Shown here piece by piece: positions 59,486 through 64,000 of a stretch of 64,000 bases of DNA (position 1 is the stretch's first letter; every line of letters starts with the position of its first letter). The notes under the pieces are model-generated. The model saw only the letters and a list, made by a program, of their open reading frames with translations. It was not told the DNA's origin and ran no database searches. The DNA comes from Lachnospiraceae bacterium (lineage in GTDB: Bacteria; Bacillota; Clostridia; Lachnospirales; Lachnospiraceae). The stretch spans positions 1-64,000 of the forward strand of contig CAJSZQ010000004.1 in the NCBI GenBank assembly GCA_910574185.1, given 5' to 3'. A program made the position numbers and the translations under genes.

Positions 59486-62029
59486 ATGGAACAATATACA
59501 GTTACGGGAATGAGCTGTGCCGCCTGCAGCGCTCGCGTGGAGAAGGCGGTGTCGAAGGTTTCCGGGGTTACATCCTGTTCAGTTAGTCTTTTGACGAATT
59601 CTATGGGTGTGGAAGGAGACGCTTCGGCAGAGAGTATTATTTTGGCGGTGGAAGAAGCCGGATACGGAGCTTCGGTAAAGGGTGCGGGAGGCGAGGGAGT
59701 ATCGCGAAGTTCTGCAGCAGGTGAAGAAGTCCTGAAGGATAAGGAGACTCCGGTACTGAAGAAAAGGCTGATTTCTTCCCTTGGTTTTTTGCTGGTTCTC
59801 ATGTATTTTTCTATGGGAAATATGATGTGGGGGTGGCCGGTGCCTGGCTGGCTTGCGCATAACCATGTGGCAATAGGGATTCTGCAGTTATTATTAACCG
59901 GGATAATTATGATAATTAACCAGAAGTTTTTTATCAGTGGTTTCAAGAGTCTGTGGCATAAGGCGCCGAATATGGATACGCTGGTGGCGCTTGGCTCTAT
60001 GGCTTCCTTTGCGTGGAGTGTATTTGCATTGTTTATGATGACGGACGCCCAGCTTCGGGGGGATATGGACGCTGTGATGAAATATATGCATGAGTTCTAT
60101 TTTGAATCTGCAGCTATGATTCTGACGCTGATTACGGTAGGGAAGATGTTAGAAGCAAGGTCGAAGGGGAAGACGACGGATGCTTTGAAAAGTTTGATGA
60201 AGCTGGCTCCCAAGACGGCGGTGCTGGTTCGGGAAGGCGTTGAGATGACGGTGCCTGTGGAGCAGGTGAAAAAAGGAGATATCTTTGTGGTGCGCCCCGG
60301 AGAGAATATACCGGTGGATGGTATTGTGCTGGAAGGTATCAGCGCGGTCAATGAGGCGGCGCTGACCGGCGAAAGTATCCCAGTGGATAAGGCGGCGGGA
60401 GATTTGGTCTCTGCGGCAACTATGAATCAGTCTGGCTTCCTAAGATGTGAGGCTTCGAGAGTGGGTGAGGATACTACCCTTTCTCAGATTATTAAGATGG
60501 TCAGTGATGCGGCGGCAACGAAAGCGCCGATTGCTAAAATTGCGGATAGGGTGTCAGGGGTATTTGTGCCTGTTGTTATTACGATTGCGGTAATTACTAC
60601 CATTATATGGCTCCTTCTGGGAAGGGAATTTGCTTATGCACTGGCTAGAGGCATTTCCATTCTGGTGATTAGCTGTCCCTGTGCGCTGGGGCTTGCTACG
60701 CCGGTCGCAATTATGGTTGGAAATGGTCTTGGAGCAAAGAACGGTATTTTATTTAAAACGGCAGTTTCTTTAGAAGAGACAGGAAAGATACAGATTGTGG
60801 CGCTGGATAAGACTGGAACTATTACCAGCGGCGAGCCTGAGGTGACAGATTTGATTCCTGCGGAGGGTGTTTCTGAAAATGAATTAATTCAATCGGCGCT
60901 TGCGCTGGAGGCAAAGAGCGAACACCCACTTGCCAGGGCTATTTTAAAAAAGGGAAAAGAATTGTCCTTGGAAGCGGCGGAGGTATCGGATTTTACAGCG
61001 CTTCCAGGAAACGGACTTTCGGCAGTCCTGGATGGGAGACGTTTGGTTGGCGGCAGCATGACATTTATGGGAGAAATGATTTCTCTTTCTCTGGATATGA
61101 AACAAAGGGCAGAGAATTTAGCAGAAAATGGAAAGACCCCGTTACTGTTTGCAGAGGATGACCGGCTGTTGGGAATGATAGCGGTTGCAGATACCATCAA
61201 GGAAGATAGCAGGGAAGCGGTGAAACAGCTTCAGGGTATGGGCATTCATGTGGTTATGCTGACGGGTGATAACGAGCGTACCGCGAGGGCAATCGGGAAA
61301 CAGGCAGGTGTGGACGAGGTGATTGCCGGAGTGCTTCCGGATGGCAAGGAAACAGTAATACGTCAGCTTAAGGAACAGGGGAAAACGGCCATGGTGGGTG
61401 ATGGAATCAACGATGCTCCAGCGCTTACCAGAGCGGATATGGGTATTGCAATTGGGGCCGGAGCCGATGTGGCGGTTGACGCGGCCGACGTGGTACTGAT
61501 GAAAAGCGCGCTTCGTGATGTTCCGGCAGCAATACGTTTAAGCCGGGCAACCCTGCAAAATATCCATGAGAATTTGTTCTGGGCGTTTATCTATAATATT
61601 ATCGGAATACCGTTGGCAGCGGGGGCTTTTGTGCATTTTGGCTTGACTTTAAATCCGATGTTTGGCGCGGCAGCAATGAGTTTATCCAGTTTTTGCGTAG
61701 TATCCAATGCGCTGAGGCTGAATTTCTGTAAATTGTATGACGTCGGCAGGGATAAGAAGGCAAAGCCTGCAAATATCAATCATATAAATGAACAATCAGG
61801 AAAGGATGGAAAACAAATTATGACAAAGACAATGAAAATTGAGGGTATGATGTGCGGACACTGTGAGGCAAGAGTAAAGAAGGTATTAGAGGCGCTTGCA
61901 GAAGTGGATGCGGCAGAAGTAAGTCACGAAGCTGGCACGGCGGTTGTAACGCTGAATACGGAGGTGTCTGACGACTTGCTGAAAAATACGGTGGAAGAGC
62001 AGGATTATAAGGTGATTTCTATCGAGTAA
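59486..62029 (+). CDS. copA: Copper-translocating P1B-type ATPase CopA with C-terminal HMA domain
   Basis: 847 residues from ATG 59486 (AAGGAG 8 bp upstream). It exports Cu(I). An N-terminal HMA domain (GMSCAACSARVEK) precedes eight membrane helices, the ion site SCPCALGLATP, phosphorylation motif DKTGTIT, SEHPLA and the hinge GDGINDAPAL. After the last helix a linker leads to a second HMA domain (EGMMCGHCEARVKK). That fusion is preceded by AGGAAAGGATGG and an internal ATG at 61820, so a free 69-residue CopZ-like chaperone might also be made. Confidence 0.95.
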   Translation: MEQYTVTGMSCAACSARVEKAVSKVSGVTSCSVSLLTNSMGVEGDASAESIILAVEEAGYGASVKGAGGEGVSRSSAAGEEVLKDKETPVLKKRLISSLGFLLVLMYFSMGNMMWGWPVPGWLAHNHVAIGILQLLLTGIIMIINQKFFISGFKSLWHKAPNMDTLVALGSMASFAWSVFALFMMTDAQLRGDMDAVMKYMHEFYFESAAMILTLITVGKMLEARSKGKTTDALKSLMKLAPKTAVLVREGVEMTVPVEQVKKGDIFVVRPGENIPVDGIVLEGISAVNEAALTGESIPVDKAAGDLVSAATMNQSGFLRCEASRVGEDTTLSQIIKMVSDAAATKAPIAKIADRVSGVFVPVVITIAVITTIIWLLLGREFAYALARGISILVISCPCALGLATPVAIMVGNGLGAKNGILFKTAVSLEETGKIQIVALDKTGTITSGEPEVTDLIPAEGVSENELIQSALALEAKSEHPLARAILKKGKELSLEAAEVSDFTALPGNGLSAVLDGRRLVGGSMTFMGEMISLSLDMKQRAENLAENGKTPLLFAEDDRLLGMIAVADTIKEDSREAVKQLQGMGIHVVMLTGDNERTARAIGKQAGVDEVIAGVLPDGKETVIRQLKEQGKTAMVGDGINDAPALTRADMGIAIGAGADVAVDAADVVLMKSALRDVPAAIRLSRATLQNIHENLFWAFIYNIIGIPLAAGAFVHFGLTLNPMFGAAAMSLSSFCVVSNALRLNFCKLYDVGRDKKAKPANINHINEQSGKDGKQIMTKTMKIEGMMCGHCEARVKKVLEALAEVDAAEVSHEAGTAVVTLNTEVSDDLLKNTVEEQDYKVISIE
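61820..62029 (+). other. Possible internal start giving a CopZ-like copper chaperone
   Basis: In-frame ATG at 61820 with a purine-rich AGGAAAGGATGG about 10 bp upstream would produce a 69-residue protein starting MTKTMKIEGMMCGHCEARVK. This is the size and fold of CopZ. The sequence lies inside the copA frame, so it could be translated both as a fused domain and alone. Confidence 0.4.
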
Positions 62030-62099
62030 TTTGTGATTAGAGGGGAAAAATGCCTATTCTGGAAATTGTGAGTGTCTTCCAGAAAACTGGACTTTAAAA

Positions 62100-62267
62100 A
62101 TTCCATTGAACTATCAGCTAACGCAGACTAAGGCGCTCAGGAAAGCCTTCGCGTCTGAGTCTGCATAAGCTGCTATTTCAATTCCATGAATAGCGCTCCT
62201 GAATTGTCTGCTTAGAGACATGCTCCTGATTCAACCCGCTGTCTACCAGATGACCTGTGAACTGTAA
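62100..62267. repeat. Palindromic element (copy 2, reverse orientation, one arm missing)
   Basis: Reverse complement matches 34070-34240: the core from ATTCCATTGAACTATCAGCT to TTTCAATTCCATGA differs at only a few positions, then CTCCTGAATTGTCTGCTTAG and the arm ending GAACTGTAA. The opposite arm is absent. It lies downstream of copA. Confidence 0.75.
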
Positions 62268-62306
62268 CGAAGGTATACAAACCGGGATGTACAAACGAAA
62301 AAGTTC

Positions 62307-62335
62307 TTGACAGCGGATAGCCTGATGTGTTATGT
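62307..62335 (+). promoter_or_regulatory. Possible promoter of the PTS gene
   Basis: TTGACA (62307-62312), 17-bp spacer, TTATGT (62330-62335). Good -35, weaker -10. It would give a leader of about 320 nt that includes the 45-bp repeats. Confidence 0.45.
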
Positions 62336-62425
62336 TTGTAAACAGATAGTATGTTACTTGTGATGAACGAGGCATTAACTATACATAAGTTTTTCAGAAT
62401 TTATGTGGGTTAGTGTCTTTTTTGT

Positions 62426-62590
62426 ACCATATAAATGGCCGAATGGCCAAAAGGAGTGCCTGGAAGGTATACCATATAAATGGCCGAATGGCCAAAAGGG
62501 GTGCCTGGAAGGTATACCATATAAATGGCCGAATGGCCAAAAGGGGTGCCTGGAAGGTATACCTTATAAATGGCCGAATGGCCATTACGG
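62426..62590 (+). repeat. Four tandem 45-bp repeats (GGCC family)
   Basis: Units start at 62426, 62471, 62516 and 62561 (last one partial), exactly 45 bp apart. Each is ACCATATAAATGGCCGAATG followed by GCCAAAAGGGGTGCCTGG and AAGGTAT. TGGCC-GAAT-GGCCA forms a hairpin, and GGTATACC forms an 8-bp palindrome at unit junctions. The period is a multiple of three, which keeps frames open on both strands; I see no ribosome site for them. Confidence 0.85.
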
Positions 62591-62660
62591 GAATACAAAA
62601 AGTGAATGCGCATCGCTAACCGCGTAAATTCTGGAATCAAAGGGAAAAGGAGAAGAAGAG

Positions 62661-64000
62661 ATGAAAGACAAGATTTTTGGAGTTTTACAGCGTGTGGGGC
62701 GAAGCTTCATGCTTCCAATCGCAATCCTGCCTGTAGCGGGTCTTCTGTTGGGGCTGGGCGGTTCTTTTACAAATGAGACGATGCTTGAGACTTATGGGCT
62801 CCTTGGAGTTATGGGGCCGGGTACAATATTCCATGCCGTTTTTCTGGTTATGAACGACGCGGGAAATATTGTGTTCGGAAATCTGCCGATTATATTTGCC
62901 ATGGGCGTTGCAATCGGTATGGCGAAGAAAGAGAAAGAAGTGGCAGCGCTTGCGGCGGCGATTTCCTTCTTTATTATGCACGCATCCATCGGCGCGATGA
63001 TTAACATCAACGGTGGCGTAGAGAAGATGCTGGACGGAGCGACGGCTTCCGCATGTGGAATTACATCCTTACAGATGGGTGTTTTCGGCGGTATTATTGT
63101 GGGACTTGGCGTTGCGGCTCTTCACAATAAGTTCTATAAGATTCAGCTTCCGCAGGTGCTGTCTTTCTTTGGGGGAACAAGATTTGTACCGATTATTTCC
63201 GCGCTGGTTTATACAGGAGTGGGCATTTTAATGTTCTTTGTATGGCCGGTAATCCAGAACGGCATTTACGCTGTGGGAAATGTAGTGTTAAATTCAGGCT
63301 ATGCGGGAACATGGGTATATGGATTTATGGAGCGTATTCTGATTCCGTTCGGTCTTCATCATGTGTTCTATCTTCCGTTCTGGCAGACCGGCCTTGGCGG
63401 AAGCATGGAGGTAGCAGGACAGATGATTGAGGGAGCACAGAATATCTTCTTTGCACAGCTTGCTGATGCGAATACTACCAAATTTGCTGTGTCTGCAACA
63501 AGATTTATGTCTGGTAAGTTCCCACTTATGATTTTTGGCCTTCCGGGAGCGGCGCTTGCAATGTATCGGGTTGCAAAGCCAGAAAAGAGAGAGATTGTGG
63601 GTGGTCTTTTGATGTCTGCAGCCCTCACTTCTATGCTGACGGGTATTACAGAACCATTAGAATTTACCTTCCTGTTTGTGGCTCCGCTTCTTTACGGAAT
63701 CCACTGTGTTCTTGCAGGAGCAGCCTATATGCTGATGCATATTTTCGGCGTAGGCGTAGGTATGACGTTCTCCGGTGGATTTATTGATATGTTCCTGTTT
63801 GGTATCCTGCAGGGAAATGGAAAGACAAATTGGATATGGATTGTAGTTGTTGGCGTTGTGTATTTTGTGGTATATTATTTCCTGTTCAGCTTCCTGATTG
63901 TAAAGATGGATTTGAAGACTCCTGGACGAGATGATAATGAAGAAGTGAAATTATACCGCAGAAGCGATGTGGACGCTAAGAAAAAAGGCGCGGCAGACGG
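62661..64000 (+). CDS. PTS transporter subunit EIIC, glucose/maltose type (partial)
   Basis: The frame opens at ATG 62661 after AAAAGGAGAAG and runs off the window end (446 codons seen). It starts MKDKIFGVLQRVGRSFMLPI and shows the EIIC features of the glucose/alpha-glucoside family: PVAGLLLGLGG, a multi-helix core with ILIPFGLHHVFYLPFWQTG, and the sugar-site motif TGITEPLEFTFLF near residue 330. The last part (KMDLKTPGRDDNEEVKLYRR) is the linker leading to an EIIB domain beyond the edge. It takes up and phosphorylates a sugar, identity unresolved. Confidence 0.92.
   Translation, partial: MKDKIFGVLQRVGRSFMLPIAILPVAGLLLGLGGSFTNETMLETYGLLGVMGPGTIFHAVFLVMNDAGNIVFGNLPIIFAMGVAIGMAKKEKEVAALAAAISFFIMHASIGAMININGGVEKMLDGATASACGITSLQMGVFGGIIVGLGVAALHNKFYKIQLPQVLSFFGGTRFVPIISALVYTGVGILMFFVWPVIQNGIYAVGNVVLNSGYAGTWVYGFMERILIPFGLHHVFYLPFWQTGLGGSMEVAGQMIEGAQNIFFAQLADANTTKFAVSATRFMSGKFPLMIFGLPGAALAMYRVAKPEKREIVGGLLMSAALTSMLTGITEPLEFTFLFVAPLLYGIHCVLAGAAYMLMHIFGVGVGMTFSGGFIDMFLFGILQGNGKTNWIWIVVVGVVYFVVYYFLFSFLIVKMDLKTPGRDDNEEVKLYRRSDVDAKKKGAAD

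Noticed and set aside
62426-62590. CRISPR-like array
   Set aside because: Units are directly abutting with no variable spacers, and no cas genes are present.
62403-62627. 74-residue ORF of PYKWPNGQKGCLEG repeats upstream of the PTS gene (and mirror ORFs on the other strand)
   Set aside because: The frames stay open only because the DNA repeat is 45 bp, a multiple of three. No ribosome site precedes any start, and all three overlapping frames are equally open.

Overview
The window is a low-to-moderate GC chromosomal segment of an anaerobic, endospore-forming Firmicute, most likely a gut Lachnospiraceae (Clostridium cluster XIVa) species. The evidence is the division cluster running straight into spoIIGA-sigE, then sigG and spoVT, plus a SCIFF peptide/radical-SAM maturase pair next to secDF, a T-box leader and strong AGGAGG ribosome binding sites. 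No tRNA, rRNA, phage, transposase gene or CRISPR array was found.

Region by region. (1) 1-2.3 kb is AT-rich and decayed: a methyltransferase pseudogene that has lost its SAM-binding core, a divergent LysR regulator and a small coding remnant. (2) 2.2-12.7 kb is the dcw cluster mraZ-rsmH-ftsL-pbp-pbp-mraY-murD-ftsW-divIB, headed by a sigma-A promoter and an array of AAGTGG boxes at 10-bp period (the MraZ operator). murE, murF, murG and ftsA are absent from it. (3) 12.8-18.6 kb holds ftsZ, spoIIGA, sigE, an MBL/beta-CASP hydrolase and sigG. spoIIGA has a Spo0A-type promoter with a 21-bp spacer. (4) 18.7-25.6 kb holds a HAD phosphatase, small unknowns, pth-mfd and a PrsA/SurA-like lipoprotein. 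(5) 25.7-26.9 kb is a divergent pair: an XRE regulator and a two-TM coiled-coil protein of unknown function, separated by a perfect palindrome. (6) 27-33.9 kb holds yqeY, a T-box-controlled TrpB2, a HAD mutase, a LacI regulator with five TTGATTAA boxes, a GpsA-like dehydrogenase, spoVT and a TIGR04086 membrane protein. (7) 34-49.2 kb is a housekeeping run: scfA-scfB-secDF-recJ-relA-Gfo/Idh-MBL-hemZ-hisS-aspS. (8) 49.2-64 kb is accessory: pnuC, ogt, a MerR/MATE pair with a classic 19-bp-spacer promoter, a two-component system facing an ABC exporter, csoR-copA with CsoR boxes in the promoter, and a PTS EIIC gene cut by the window edge.

The genes form three working groups: wall synthesis and division leading into mother-cell and forespore sigma factors; translation and stringent-response housekeeping around the SCIFF locus; and sensor-transporter modules for copper, drugs or peptides and sugar, each with a visible operator.

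The least explained content is intergenic. There are families of palindromic elements bordered by TGAAC(T/A)GT(T/A)AC-like ends, a 45-47-bp repeat family (eight copies at three loci), and a separate unit of two adjacent GAA-triloop hairpins (three copies). These repeats, and the XRE/coiled-coil membrane pair, are the best candidates for undescribed biology.
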